Part shown: piece by piece, positions 55,581-63,562 of the stretch
Numbering within the stretch: position 1 is the stretch's first letter
Layout: every line of letters starts with the position of its first letter
Assembly (NCBI GenBank): GCA_035946625.1
Contig: DASYZE010000033.1
Location: 1-64,000 of the forward strand
Direction: 5' to 3'
Length of the DNA: 64,000 bases
Source of the DNA: DASYXZ01 sp035946625
GTDB taxonomy: Bacteria > Acidobacteriota > Terriglobia > UBA7540
Notes under the pieces: model-generated
Database searches by the model: none
Seen by the model: the letters and a program-made list of their open reading frames with translations, nothing else
What the model was told of the DNA's origin: nothing
Program-made: the position numbers and the translations under genes

Positions 55581-55715
55581 GGCGATCATCGCATCGCCAT
55601 GGCCTTTGCCGTGGCGGGCCTGTTTGCGCGGGGAACGACGATGATTCGCGGCGCCGATTGCGTGGATATTTCATTCCCTGGTTTCTTTGATGTGCTCGGC
55701 CGGGTGGCGGAATGA
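55581..55715 (+). pseudogene. Right copy of the aroA 3' end (truncated remnant)
   Basis: 135 bp equal in length to the aroA terminus, including the stop codon, with no start. It encodes GDHRIAMAFAVAGLFARGTT and onward to FFDVLGRVAE when read in the aroA frame. It begins 2 bp after the toxin stop codon and marks the cassette's right boundary. Confidence 0.92.
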
Positions 55716-55797
55716 ACCCGTGGCCGGAGTTTTATCCGCCTCCGCACGCCCATCGCGGGCGATAATAGAAGCCCTTCAATTCCATCGCGATTTAACC

Positions 55798-57321
55798 TCA
55801 ATCTTTATGGGACTGCCGGACTGCCGGCAGATAGAGCCGGCGTAGTTTGGTCAGGTGTTGGGGGAAGACTCTTGCCGTGGTTTTCGGGGGCCGCGGCGGT
55901 GTTGGAGTTGAGGGCGGAGAGGGTGGGCGCGGCGACGAGCCATTCTCGTTTCCCAGGCGAATCGTCCCGTAAGAGGTCGTGAGGTGGATCGCCGGCCCGC
56001 CCTTGCCGTTGCTGCCGCTAATCGATGGTGTGTCACCTTCTTTGTTCACGGTGAGTCCGGAAAATTCAGAATCTACTTCGCCGCGACGAGATGACGCATC
56101 AATCTGGAAACTGCTGGAAGGAGGAATATCCAATTCTATTTCACCCTTGCCCAAGGTGACTTCAATGGGGTGGGTGGGCGCGGTGGAGGTGCGGAGCTGC
56201 ACGTCCCCATTGGTGTTGTTTATTTTCAAGCTGTTCCTGAAGTTCTCCACCGTGATGTCCTTTTGCCGGGTGGAAATTTCGAAGGGTCCATCGATGTCGC
56301 TGGCATCCATCGATCCGGTCTCCATGTCCAGCCGCCCGCTCAAATGTTGGGTGGTTAAATCGGTGCGCGAAGAAACGTAGTGGAGGGTTTGGGTGACGTT
56401 GCGAAATTGAAGCGAGCCCGTGAAGTCCCCGTTCACGGTCACGCTTCCGGTCACGTTCTCCATTTCCACATCACTGCCCCGGCCGTCCACTTCGACATTG
56501 CCCTTCACGTCGTGGGCTTCGGTCAGGCCGCCGGTTTTGTGGACGCGGACCATGCCTTCAACGCCGGAAACATGAAGGTCGCCGTGCAGGACAGTGAGCG
56601 TTTGATCCCCGCGCAGCCCGGAGAGGGAAAGGTCTCCACGATCCGACGAGATTTCGGCGCTGGTGGTTTGGGGGACGCTGAGGGTGAGGTCCAGGCTCAC
56701 GTTGGCGCCGTCATTGGGGAGTGACCGGCGGTTCGACTTCAAAACGTAATGACCTCCTTCCTCGGCGATTTCCACCTTCAGCGCATCCGACAGTTTCTGA
56801 GCATCGGCCTGGTTATCCGCTTTGATGACTTTCTTGACCGAGATGTCGATGGTCGATTGATCCGTGGCCCGAATATCCACATCCCCCCGCTGGTCTTCGA
56901 TGACCAGCTGTGATTTCGGCTTGAAAGGCTGGGAAAGCGTTTGGTTGAAGGTGTAGGAATTCATGAACATGTTGGCCCAATCGTCGTCATTCACGTTGAC
57001 GCCGAAGGACGAGGGCCATTGCTGCCAGGGGTGCAAAATTATTTTGGACAAGACCGTGCCCATCAGGAGAATGAGCACCAGCAACACAACTTCGCTGGCC
57101 GAGAAGAGCGGCGGAGGTGTGGTTTCCGGGTGGGCGTGCGCCTGCATATAATCGATCAGCTTCGAAAGCCCCCAGAAAATAATGAGGACGGGCCAAAATT
57201 TGGCAATCAGTTGCCAGGGATGAATGGATGGGTTGAAATTCTGGTAGAGAAAGATCGTCCCCACCGCGATCAGAGTCAGTGCCCAGAAGATTGAACCTCG
57301 ACGGTAAGTGTAAACGCTCAT
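55798..57321 (-). CDS. Membrane-anchored DUF4097 protein with LiaF-like N-terminus
   Basis: 507 residues. The first 100 residues carry three membrane helices (SIFWALTLIAVGTIFLYQNF; FWPVLIIFWGLSKLIDY; VVLLVLILLMGTVLSKII). The first two resemble the DUF5668/LiaF membrane module. Residues about 130-450 are a right-handed beta-structure of repeated short strands typical of DUF4097 (VSLDLTLSVPQTTSAEISSDRGDLSLSGLRG; GNVEVDGRGSDVEMENVTGSV). The C-terminus is Pro-rich. It is the last gene of the sigma-factor operon. Confidence 0.85.
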   Translation of the reverse strand: MSVYTYRRGSIFWALTLIAVGTIFLYQNFNPSIHPWQLIAKFWPVLIIFWGLSKLIDYMQAHAHPETTPPPLFSASEVVLLVLILLMGTVLSKIILHPWQQWPSSFGVNVNDDDWANMFMNSYTFNQTLSQPFKPKSQLVIEDQRGDVDIRATDQSTIDISVKKVIKADNQADAQKLSDALKVEIAEEGGHYVLKSNRRSLPNDGANVSLDLTLSVPQTTSAEISSDRGDLSLSGLRGDQTLTVLHGDLHVSGVEGMVRVHKTGGLTEAHDVKGNVEVDGRGSDVEMENVTGSVTVNGDFTGSLQFRNVTQTLHYVSSRTDLTTQHLSGRLDMETGSMDASDIDGPFEISTRQKDITVENFRNSLKINNTNGDVQLRTSTAPTHPIEVTLGKGEIELDIPPSSSFQIDASSRRGEVDSEFSGLTVNKEGDTPSISGSNGKGGPAIHLTTSYGTIRLGNENGSSPRPPSPPSTPTPPRPPKTTARVFPQHLTKLRRLYLPAVRQSHKD

Positions 57322-57358
57322 GATGACCTCTCCGCACTCTCGGTGCGGTATTCCAAGT

Positions 57359-57571
57359 TCAAATCCGCGGACCTTGCGGAGCTCGCGGCGGCCGGGCGGA
57401 GTCCAGGAGTTTCATGACCCCGATGATCACCAGCAAAACCGGCCAGGTTCTCCCGATGCTCCATCCAGGAATAAATTGGTCCACCAGGAACATCGCGCCC
57501 AGCGCGATGAGAATGACCGGGCCCATCAGACTGGCCCTGGGCGTCGGGGGGGGTGGTGATGAGTAACCCAT
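57359..57571 (-). CDS. Small membrane protein, LiaF/DUF5668-like
   Basis: 70 residues from ATG 57571, with AAAGGA at the right distance; an ATG three codons earlier has the site too close. After a Pro-rich start come two helices (LMGPVILIALGAMFLVDQFIP; IGRTWPVLLVIIGVMKLLDS). The W-P-V-L-L-I-x-G motif is shared with the N-terminus of 55798-57321 and the C-terminus of 58407-59090. Confidence 0.75.
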   Translation of the reverse strand: MGYSSPPPPTPRASLMGPVILIALGAMFLVDQFIPGWSIGRTWPVLLVIIGVMKLLDSARPPRAPQGPRI

Positions 57572-57639
57572 GAAAACCATCCTTTACTTCTTCCGGCCGC
57601 TCCGCGCGGCATTCTCTACGTCCAAACTGCCCAAGTCCT

Positions 57640-57828
57640 TCATCCCTGCCGAACCTGAGCCAATTGCTGCTCTAACTCCTGCATCTTTCTCCTGTGCTCC
57701 AATTCCTCCTGGTGCATACGAAGGCGAACATCGGTTTCTAAATCGCGAATCTTCATCATGTGAACGATGGCCACAATCAGGACCACCATAGCGAAAAACG
57801 CCAACGGAATGATGAACGGAGAATCCAT
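57640..57828 (-). CDS. Tiny membrane protein with charged coiled-coil tail (paralogue 3 of 3)
   Basis: 62 residues from ATG 57828, with GGGGG eight bases upstream. One membrane helix (FIIPLAFFAMVVLIVAIVHMM) is followed by a charged helix (LRMHQEELEHRRKMQELEQQLAQ). It has the same plan as 57864-58100 and 58154-58375. The layout recalls PspB-type envelope-stress proteins; no family assignment is made. Confidence 0.7.
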   Translation of the reverse strand: MDSPFIIPLAFFAMVVLIVAIVHMMKIRDLETDVRLRMHQEELEHRRKMQELEQQLAQVRQG

Positions 57829-57863
57829 AGGTTCCACCCCCTGCCTCCCTGCCTCGACCTTTT

Positions 57864-58100
57864 TCAGGCCACGCGTTCCGGAATTCGCTGGTTCCTCGTT
57901 TTCTCAATTTCCAGCTCCAGCTGTTTCATCTTCAACTGGTGATCCATTTCGCGCAAACGCATTTCCTGATGGACTTGCAGTTCTTTTTCGCGGGCCTTAA
58001 ACCAAAACCCAATGCCCACCACAACGGCAACCATTAGCGTGCCGAAGAATATTCCTGCGATCGGAATCAACATGGGTGAAATTGAGGTCAGGTCATTCAT
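57864..58100 (-). CDS. Tiny membrane protein with charged coiled-coil tail (paralogue 2 of 3)
   Basis: 78 residues from ATG 58100, with AAAGGAG upstream. The helix is MLIPIAGIFFGTLMVAVVVG, followed by KAREKELQVHQEMRLREMDH and KMKQLELEIEKTRNQR. The KEL-Q-HQE-R-REM block is nearly the same as in 58154-58375, showing duplication. Confidence 0.72.
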   Translation of the reverse strand: MNDLTSISPMLIPIAGIFFGTLMVAVVVGIGFWFKAREKELQVHQEMRLREMDHQLKMKQLELEIEKTRNQRIPERVA

Positions 58101-58153
58101 ATCGTGCTCCTTTGTCGAATGGGATCCCCCGTTTGGGGGAAGCCTGGTGGCCA

Positions 58154-58375
58154 TTACGAAGGCCGGCTCGTCTTATCTCTTTCCAACTCGAGCTTGGCCT
58201 TCTCAATTTCCATTTCTTTCATTTTTCGCTCGTGCTCCATCTCGCGAATCCGCAGTTCTTGGTGCGCCTGAAGCTCTTTTTCGCGCATTTTTTTCATCGA
58301 ACCGATGGCGACGATGATGATGACCATCACAAAGGCTCCCAACGGTACGATAAACGGGCTGTGGATAAATTCCAT
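58154..58375 (-). CDS. Tiny membrane protein with charged coiled-coil tail (paralogue 1 of 3)
   Basis: 73 residues from ATG 58375. The frame is open further upstream, but that part overlaps the preceding gene and is not conserved. FIVPLGAFVMVIIIVAIGSM is a membrane helix, then MREKELQAHQELRIREMEHE and KEMEIEKAKLELERDK form a coiled coil. It lies 31 bp after 58407-59090 in the sigma-factor operon. Confidence 0.72.
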   Translation of the reverse strand: MEFIHSPFIVPLGAFVMVIIIVAIGSMKKMREKELQAHQELRIREMEHERKMKEMEIEKAKLELERDKTSRPS

Positions 58376-58406
58376 GGTCAGTTCTCCTCCGAATGAATTT
58401 GATTCT

Positions 58407-59090
58407 TCAAAGCCCTTGTGATCCTGGAATATTGCTGGGGCCGTCCTGAGGGGCGCCGGGGTTTTGGGGCCCGGAACTTGGCGGAGGCCCGCCCCCGCCC
58501 ATCCGTTTCTGCAACATGAAAACCCCCATTGCAATCAGGAGCACAGGCCAAAATTTTCCGATATGCCGAAAAACGTCAATGCCAAAGTTGTCGAGAAGGA
58601 AAAGAACTCCTATCGCGATGAGGACCCCGGCGCCGATGGGCGCGTTCATCTTGACGTCGCCCAAACCAAACCACTCGGGCACCGGCTGGCCGAACTGCTT
58701 GGCGCGCGCGGTCTGGTAGGAATCGATGACCATATAGAAATAGAACGCGGCCGCACCGAGCCCGAAAATCGTATCCATGGGTCCCGGGACGCGGTTGCTG
58801 AGGGCGATCAAGGATCCGAAAAGAAGCACTTGAACCACCGCTTTGACAATTTGTCCGTTGTAAATTGCTCCCACGCCGGGAATAAAGCCCAGGGCCAAAG
58901 CGATGCCGGGGCTGGGTCCCGCGTTGGGGCCCAGGATGGGCGATAGGCCGGGCGTGCCCAGGCGGGCGGCCAGGCAATCTTCGCAATAGACGTTGCCTCG
59001 AACTTCGTGTTTGCACTCACCGCACAATGCACGACCGCAATGTCCGCAAAAGGCGATGGATTCGGTTTCTGTGTGTTTGGCGCAATTCAT
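58407..59090 (-). CDS. B-box-type zinc finger membrane protein with LiaF-like C-terminus
   Basis: 227 residues. The N-terminus MNCAKHTETESIAFCGHCGRALCGECKHE with VYCEDCLAARL is a B-box-like zinc finger (C-x2-H, C-x2-C, C-x2-C pattern). Four membrane helices follow. The last pair (GVLIAIGVLFLLDNFGIDVFRHIGKFWPVLLIAMGVFML) matches the DUF5668 module seen in 57359-57571. The C-terminus is Gly/Pro-rich. It overlaps the anti-sigma gene by ATGA at 59087-59090. Confidence 0.82.
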   Translation of the reverse strand: MNCAKHTETESIAFCGHCGRALCGECKHEVRGNVYCEDCLAARLGTPGLSPILGPNAGPSPGIALALGFIPGVGAIYNGQIVKAVVQVLLFGSLIALSNRVPGPMDTIFGLGAAAFYFYMVIDSYQTARAKQFGQPVPEWFGLGDVKMNAPIGAGVLIAIGVLFLLDNFGIDVFRHIGKFWPVLLIAMGVFMLQKRMGGGGPPPSSGPQNPGAPQDGPSNIPGSQGL

Positions 59091-59776
59091 CGGAGTGTAC
59101 TCCTTGTGAGTCTGACCAGGAGGGTCGCAGATCCGCTCAAGTCAGACGGGCCATTGAAAAAATCCTGCGCTTGGGCTAATTCAGGGTTCCCGGGCGGCGC
59201 GCTGTCTGTGGTTCCGCCGGCGGGCGTTTCCGGTTTCGGCGCGATTTTCTCCGGCTGGCGGCCTTCCTGCCCGGACTGTTGGCGGAATTGCCGCAGCCGG
59301 GACTCAATCTCGTAGACCACCCGCAGGTCATAGTAGAATTTCTCCGCACGGGCGACCACCAAATGGCCGGTCCGATTGGCCTGATAAAGCCATGTGCGGG
59401 GATTCAAATCCGCCAGCGTGATCTGGCGCAAATTGATCCCCGCCGTATTGACAATGATGGAAAAGGAAAACACGGCCATGGCCACCGCATAAGCAAGCCT
59501 CACGCGTGCGGCCGGCCTGAAGTAAGCGGCAAGTTGTTCGCCGAAAGTTGGCTTGCGCTGCCCGACAGTAGACAGCATGATTTTTGAGACCAGCCACGGC
59601 GCAGGGTCCAACTCCTCCGCTGACTGGCACAGTTCCATGGCGCGGCGGACGCCGGCGACCAGTTCATTGCAGGGAGTGCATTCGGCCGCGTGAGCTTCAA
59701 ACTCGGCTCGGGGGGCGGCGTCCAGTTGCCCCTCCAAGAAATCGCTGATCAGGTTTTCCAGCTCCAGGTGCGTCAT
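59087..59776 (-). CDS. Anti-sigma factor with putative zinc finger
   Basis: 229 residues. The N-terminal ZAS-type motif is EAHAAECTPCNELV (H-x3-C-x2-C), preceded by LISDFLEGQLDAAPRAEFE. One membrane helix (VRLAYAVAMAVFSFSIIVNTAGI, about residues 92-114) is followed by a mostly polar C-terminal region of about 110 residues. It probably holds the ECF sigma factor at the membrane until an envelope signal arrives. It overlaps the sigma gene by four bases, so the two are co-translated. Confidence 0.88.
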   Translation of the reverse strand: MTHLELENLISDFLEGQLDAAPRAEFEAHAAECTPCNELVAGVRRAMELCQSAEELDPAPWLVSKIMLSTVGQRKPTFGEQLAAYFRPAARVRLAYAVAMAVFSFSIIVNTAGINLRQITLADLNPRTWLYQANRTGHLVVARAEKFYYDLRVVYEIESRLRQFRQQSGQEGRQPEKIAPKPETPAGGTTDSAPPGNPELAQAQDFFNGPSDLSGSATLLVRLTRSTLR

Positions 59777-60366
59777 GTCTTGCCTCCCGCCTCTGCGGGG
59801 CCTCTCATAACATCCATACGCTTTAGGACCCGCGCCAGTTCCAACCTTCCGCGATTTATTCTTGACTTCACGGTGCCCTGGGGAACGCCCAAAACACGGG
59901 CGATTTCATCGTAATCCAGATCATTCAAGTCGCGCAGAACCACGGCCTCCCGCAAATCGGGCGAGAGTTTGTCCAACCCTCTTTGCAACAGCTCGCGCCG
60001 TTCTCTTGATTCCACCCCGGCACTGGGTCCGGCGGAGGGGCTGGGAGTTTCGCTCACCGCGCCTTCATCATCATCGAGCGACGAAGTCATCCGGTCTTTT
60101 CGGGTGCGCCGGTAGTGGTCCACCAGATGATTGCGCGCCACCCGATTCAGCCACGTCATAAACGTCCCTTGCGCCGAGTCAAACGTGCGCAGGGTCTGGA
60201 ATATCTTGATGAAGATTTCCTGGGTAAGGTCTTCCGCTTCCGAAGGACGACCAGTGAAACGATAACACAGGTTAAAGATTTTCCGGGTGTGCCCTTTGAG
60301 CAGAGATTCCCACGCCGAGTTTTCGCCCGCGAGGCATCTCTGCACCAGCTTCGCGTCGTCTTCCAC
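59773..60366 (-). CDS. ECF-type RNA polymerase sigma factor
   Basis: 197 residues. Region 2: SAWESLLKGHTRKIFNLCYRFTGRPSEAEDLTQEIFIKIFQTLRTFD, with FMTWLNRVARNHLVDHYRRTRKDR. Region 4: LDKLSPDLREAVVLRDLNDLDYDEIARVLGVPQGTVKSRINRGRLELA. A Ser/Glu-rich linker joins them. It heads an operon of eight minus-strand genes down to 55798 (anti-sigma, zinc-finger membrane protein, three tiny coiled-coil membrane proteins, two LiaF/DUF4097-type proteins). This suggests an envelope-stress regulon. Confidence 0.93.
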   Translation of the reverse strand: MEDDAKLVQRCLAGENSAWESLLKGHTRKIFNLCYRFTGRPSEAEDLTQEIFIKIFQTLRTFDSAQGTFMTWLNRVARNHLVDHYRRTRKDRMTSSLDDDEGAVSETPSPSAGPSAGVESRERRELLQRGLDKLSPDLREAVVLRDLNDLDYDEIARVLGVPQGTVKSRINRGRLELARVLKRMDVMRGPAEAGGKT

Positions 60367-60838
60367 TCAGCCTCTCCTCATCCCGGCCCGCCGAAACTCT
60401 GGAGCCGGTTCGTACCATCGTTCCACGCTGTCAGCTCTGGAGCTTACCGGCCATTGTAGCAGAAGGTTTCAATTCGCGGCTTGTGCAGCGAGGATTCAGG
60501 CGCTCGCGTGGGAAGGGTGAATGAAGCGAGGCCGGGAGCTCCGGGATTTTGTCAGAGCTGGCCAGGCGGGGAAAATGGCATGAGGCAAAAAGGGACAAAA
60601 ACAGGTCACGGAAAAATATTTGATGGAAAGTGTGAACTGCAAGGTGCTTATTTTCACGCATATCCAAACCAGTGTTTCTCCTGTGACTCTTGTGACGCTT
60701 GTGACGTTTTTTGGATTGAGGTGGATATGTTATATATATCGTTAATGGTATGTGATATATCTTTATTTTCTGATCGACCCGACGAGTTGGCGAAACCGCC
60801 GTCCGGGTGGCCGCTGCTTGCGCTTTCGACGGGCGGGG
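60367..60838. other. AT-rich upstream region of the sigma operon, no gene seen
   Basis: About 470 bp. Between 60700 and 60770 it is unusually AT-rich, with GATATGTTATATATATC and GATATATC repeats. Promoters for the sigma-factor operon (leftward) and for the former cysteine-desulfurase gene (rightward) should lie here, but no box pair is clear enough to name. Confidence 0.4.
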
Positions 60839-61072
60839 ATGACGCTGGTCATCGTGATTTTCCTCGACCATAACGCGACGACGCCCATACTGCCAGAGGT
60901 GCTCGATGCAATGATGCCGTACCTCACCACCGATGGGGGGAATCCGTCCAGCGCCTGCAAGTTTGGAGCAAAGCTGAAGTCGGTCATCGAAACGGCGCGC
61001 GAACAAGTGGCGGAATTGATTGGGGCACACGCGAGGGACTTGATCTTCACTTCGTGCGCGACGGAGAGCAAT

Positions 61073-61086
61073 CCGTCGGCTGACGG
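61073..61086. repeat. CCGYCRGYTGACGG palindrome, copy 4 (in desulfurase pseudogene)
   Basis: ATCCGTCGGCTGACGGAT (61071-61088) is a 7-bp-stem hairpin inserted right after the ATESN motif. Reading shifts frame across it. Confidence 0.8.
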
Positions 61087-61204
61087 ATCGCTATCGCTGC
61101 GGCACTTAAGGCCAATCCCGGCAAGCGGCACATCGTCACGTCCCAGGTGGAGCACATTTCCGTTCTGAATTACTGCATTGCGCGGGAAAAACAAGGCCAG
61201 GATT

Positions 61205-61278
61205 CACCACAGAGCACACAAAGGTCACAGAGAACAGCTCCCCAGGCTGCCTCCGTGTCGTCCGCGTTCTCTGTGGTG
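61205..61278. repeat. Inverted-repeat element, CACCACAGAG family
   Basis: CACCACAGAG (61205-61214) pairs with CTCTGTGGTG (61269-61278), and inner CACAGAGAAC pairs with GTTCTCTGTG. It splits EKQG from GYRVTYLP of the desulfurase. Confidence 0.8.
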
Positions 61279-61413
61279 GATGGCTCTTCGCAAGGCTACC
61301 GCGTCACCTACCTGCCGGTTGACCGGGAGGGCTTGTTAAATTTGGCCGACCTTGAAGCGGCCATCACGGATCAGACTGCCGTGGTGTCGCTCATGTGGGC
61401 GAACAATGAAATC

Positions 61414-61502
61414 AGTAGGTGGTAGGTTGTAGGTAGTAGGTCGGGGAAGAGAAAAAGAAAGCGCCTGCCTGATCTACCTGCTACATGCTTCCTACTACCT
61501 AC
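61414..61502. repeat. Inverted-repeat element, GTAGGTAGTAGG family
   Basis: GTAGGTAGTAGG (61429-61440) is the reverse complement of CCTACTACCTAC (61491-61502). It follows NNEI of the desulfurase and replaces the middle of that gene. Confidence 0.8.
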
Positions 61503-61539
61503 GCTGCCTTAAAAATACGGCGGCCACCCGGAGCGCAAT

Positions 61540-61553
61540 CCGTCGGCTGACGG
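61540..61553. repeat. CCGYCRGYTGACGG palindrome, copy 5 (in desulfurase pseudogene)
   Basis: CCGTCGGCTGACGG sits between GGHPERN and NVPLIVG, at the place of the family's SGTENV motif. Confidence 0.8.
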
Positions 61554-61649
61554 ACACAGAGAATGTACCGCTGATCGTCGGCATGGGACGCGCCGCCGAA
61601 TTGGCCCGCAAACATTTGCCTTGCTATGACGCTCAAGTCCGTCCACAGC

Positions 61650-61747
61650 TGTCACCCCGAACGGCAGTGAGGGGTCTCGCCTCGAGGCAGGATTCCCTTC
61701 CACAAGCTCAGGGCAGGCTCTCTCCGCCGGCTGACGGATCGGAATGA
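61650..61747. repeat. GTCA...GGAATGAC inverted-repeat element carrying palindrome copy 6
   Basis: TGTCACCCCGAACGG at the left and CGGATCGGAATGACG at the right are imperfect inverted ends like those of 45494-45618. The right arm contains CCGCCGGCTGACGG (61724-61737). It follows ARKHLPCYDAQV of the desulfurase. Confidence 0.65.
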
Positions 61748-62179
61748 CGCGCCTTGAACTGTGAACTTTAAACTGTGGACTTTTAACTTTTTCTGGAAGA
61801 AGGCATCCTGAGCATTGGTTGGCTTAATTGACCACTGACAACTGACTACTGGCGACTGCTTCCCTGTCATCGAATCCGAAACCCTGCCGCTCTTTAGTCC
61901 GCCCCGTCTACTGTCTAGCGACTACAATCTACTGTTTTCCGGCCCTCGTCCGGTTCGGCCTGCCTCGCCGATTCCGACGAGCCGTCGCATGTCATCAAGG
62001 CGATGAAACCGGAATCTACGGCTTCGCGACAGATGATCCGGTTTTCGCTTGACGCGGAACAACCGGACGAGATCGTAAAGAAAGTGCTGATCGCACTGAA
62101 GGCGGAAGTTGTGTCGCTAGGTGTTTAACTCGGAATCCGAGGCTGGCCGAACGTATGCCAAATCCAGAAATTTGGCAAT

Positions 62180-63562
62180 CTATTCGCGCCTTCGGAATAG
62201 TGGGAGCCAATCTCTAGACCTTACACGGCCATTTTGCCAAAGTATTGGCAGCGTGTTATTTGGAGTGTTGTAGTAGAAAACGACTAAGGCTTGACAGTCC
62301 TCGTACCCAAGAGGTCCCGGTCCGGTTCCAGGCTCGGCATCTCTGCCACGAGGATACAGGTAACTCCCGTAGAACTCTGCAATTTGCTTCGCGAATCTCA
62401 GGTCGTTGAGTTCATCGAAAATTCTGGCCTCCGCCGAAAAAGCCTTATCAGCTTCTTGCAGGGTTGTTGATACTGAAACCTCGTGGAAGACACCGGCGTT
62501 GCGAACCCGATCCCTACCATCATCGAACCCCGCCACGGCTAAGAGGTATTTCTTGGCCTTCCTAAGACGCAGAATCTCTCGTGGGGACAACTTAATTGCC
62601 GAATTCGTCTGCTCCAAGAGGACATTGTAGAAACGTAATGCCTGGTGCCCGCTGCCTATGATGTCATCGAGAAAAGCAATCACAAGCGGATCAGAGTTGG
62701 CACTGCGCAGGATGCTCGGCAGATCTTGTATTTGTTGTTTCCTGTCAAATCCGTTCGTGGGCCTGAACTCATAAAGGATATGGGTTCCACTCTTAGCCAA
62801 GGGCCCAAGGCCGGTTACGTATGCTTGCCTACGGTCATCGGGAGGAAGTGAGGACCAAAGATCATCTGAGGCCTTTCCTATCGCTTTCTGATCAAAATAG
62901 CGCACACATTTCAGAAGTTGTAGCATGAGCGATTGGTCGGCCGCCTGGCCGAATTGACTCAGCCAGGCTTTCAAATCCCACTCATCGATAGGGCTGTAAT
63001 AGCCATGAAAACGACCTGCGAGCTGACCCAATTCCACCGACTTCGTGCCAAGGAAAGTCTGGCTTAGGATGTGACCGGTGATCGCGGGAGGCCGCATGCC
63101 TATCTTCGTCGATTCCTCGACTAGTTCATTAAGGAAGCGCATCGCTCGGCCAGTGCCAACGTTGAGTAGAAACCATTGTACCTCTCGCTGGAGATCCACT
63201 GTCAGATCGGGGTAAGCCTCAAGTAAGATGGGAACTAAGCAGTGTAATCCCGTAAAGTGGATGGCATGTTGGATAATCAGAGCGCGGTCTTCCGGCACGA
63301 TCGGTGCTCGAACGCTCGTTGCAAGGAAGTCTTGAATCTCGGCGACCTCTGCCGAATTCAAGCTGTCAAAGAATGCATCCTTGATGGGAGGTTTCAAAGC
63401 CACCCAGTTTTCGACAAACGATTTGACGGTCCACTCGCTCTTCATCCGAATTACGCGATGCAACCGCTCGTACACGCTCTTGGCTTCTTCTGCCAGTTCG
63501 AGTTCAATCAAGAAATCGCGCGCAGCGTCCATCACAGTTAGTCCACCGTCGAAGAGGGCCAC
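62180..63562 (-). CDS. Large protein with a degenerate phosphoribosyltransferase-like PRPP loop
   Basis: 460 residues, no membrane segment. Residues about 20-230 are helical and not recognised. Near residues 290-304, PLVIAFLDDIIGSGHQALRF matches the PRPP-binding loop pattern (hydrophobics, then DD, then GSG). This suggests a PRTase-like fold of the type seen in conflict-associated systems ('PRTase-CE'). The end, YEDCQALVVFYYNTPNNTLPILWQNG, is also compatible with that group. It overlaps the upstream phosphoribosyltransferase gene by about 25 bp; an ATG ten codons later would avoid this. The function is not established. Confidence 0.6.
   Translation of the reverse strand: MALFDGGLTVMDAARDFLIELELAEEAKSVYERLHRVIRMKSEWTVKSFVENWVALKPPIKDAFFDSLNSAEVAEIQDFLATSVRAPIVPEDRALIIQHAIHFTGLHCLVPILLEAYPDLTVDLQREVQWFLLNVGTGRAMRFLNELVEESTKIGMRPPAITGHILSQTFLGTKSVELGQLAGRFHGYYSPIDEWDLKAWLSQFGQAADQSLMLQLLKCVRYFDQKAIGKASDDLWSSLPPDDRRQAYVTGLGPLAKSGTHILYEFRPTNGFDRKQQIQDLPSILRSANSDPLVIAFLDDIIGSGHQALRFYNVLLEQTNSAIKLSPREILRLRKAKKYLLAVAGFDDGRDRVRNAGVFHEVSVSTTLQEADKAFSAEARIFDELNDLRFAKQIAEFYGSYLYPRGRDAEPGTGPGPLGYEDCQALVVFYYNTPNNTLPILWQNGRVRSRDWLPLFRRRE

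Larger units (their letters stand above)
60839..62128 (+). pseudogene. Cysteine desulfurase (NifS/IscS family) destroyed by repeat insertions
   Basis: Pieces of one gene remain in order. 60839-61071: VIFLDHNATTPILPEVLDAMMPYL to IFTSCATESN. 61090-61200, shifted frame: AIAAALKANPGKRHIVTSQVEHISVLNYC. 61290-61413: GYRVTYLPVDREGLLNL to VVSLMWANNEI. 61515-61640: GGHPE, then NVPLIVGMGRAAELARKHL. 61957-62128: DEPSHVIKAMKP to RQMIRFSLDAEQPDEIVKKVL, ending TAA. Between the pieces lie at least five different palindromic elements. The segment with the PLP Lys and the catalytic Cys is missing. The gene cannot make a functional enzyme. Confidence 0.88.
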
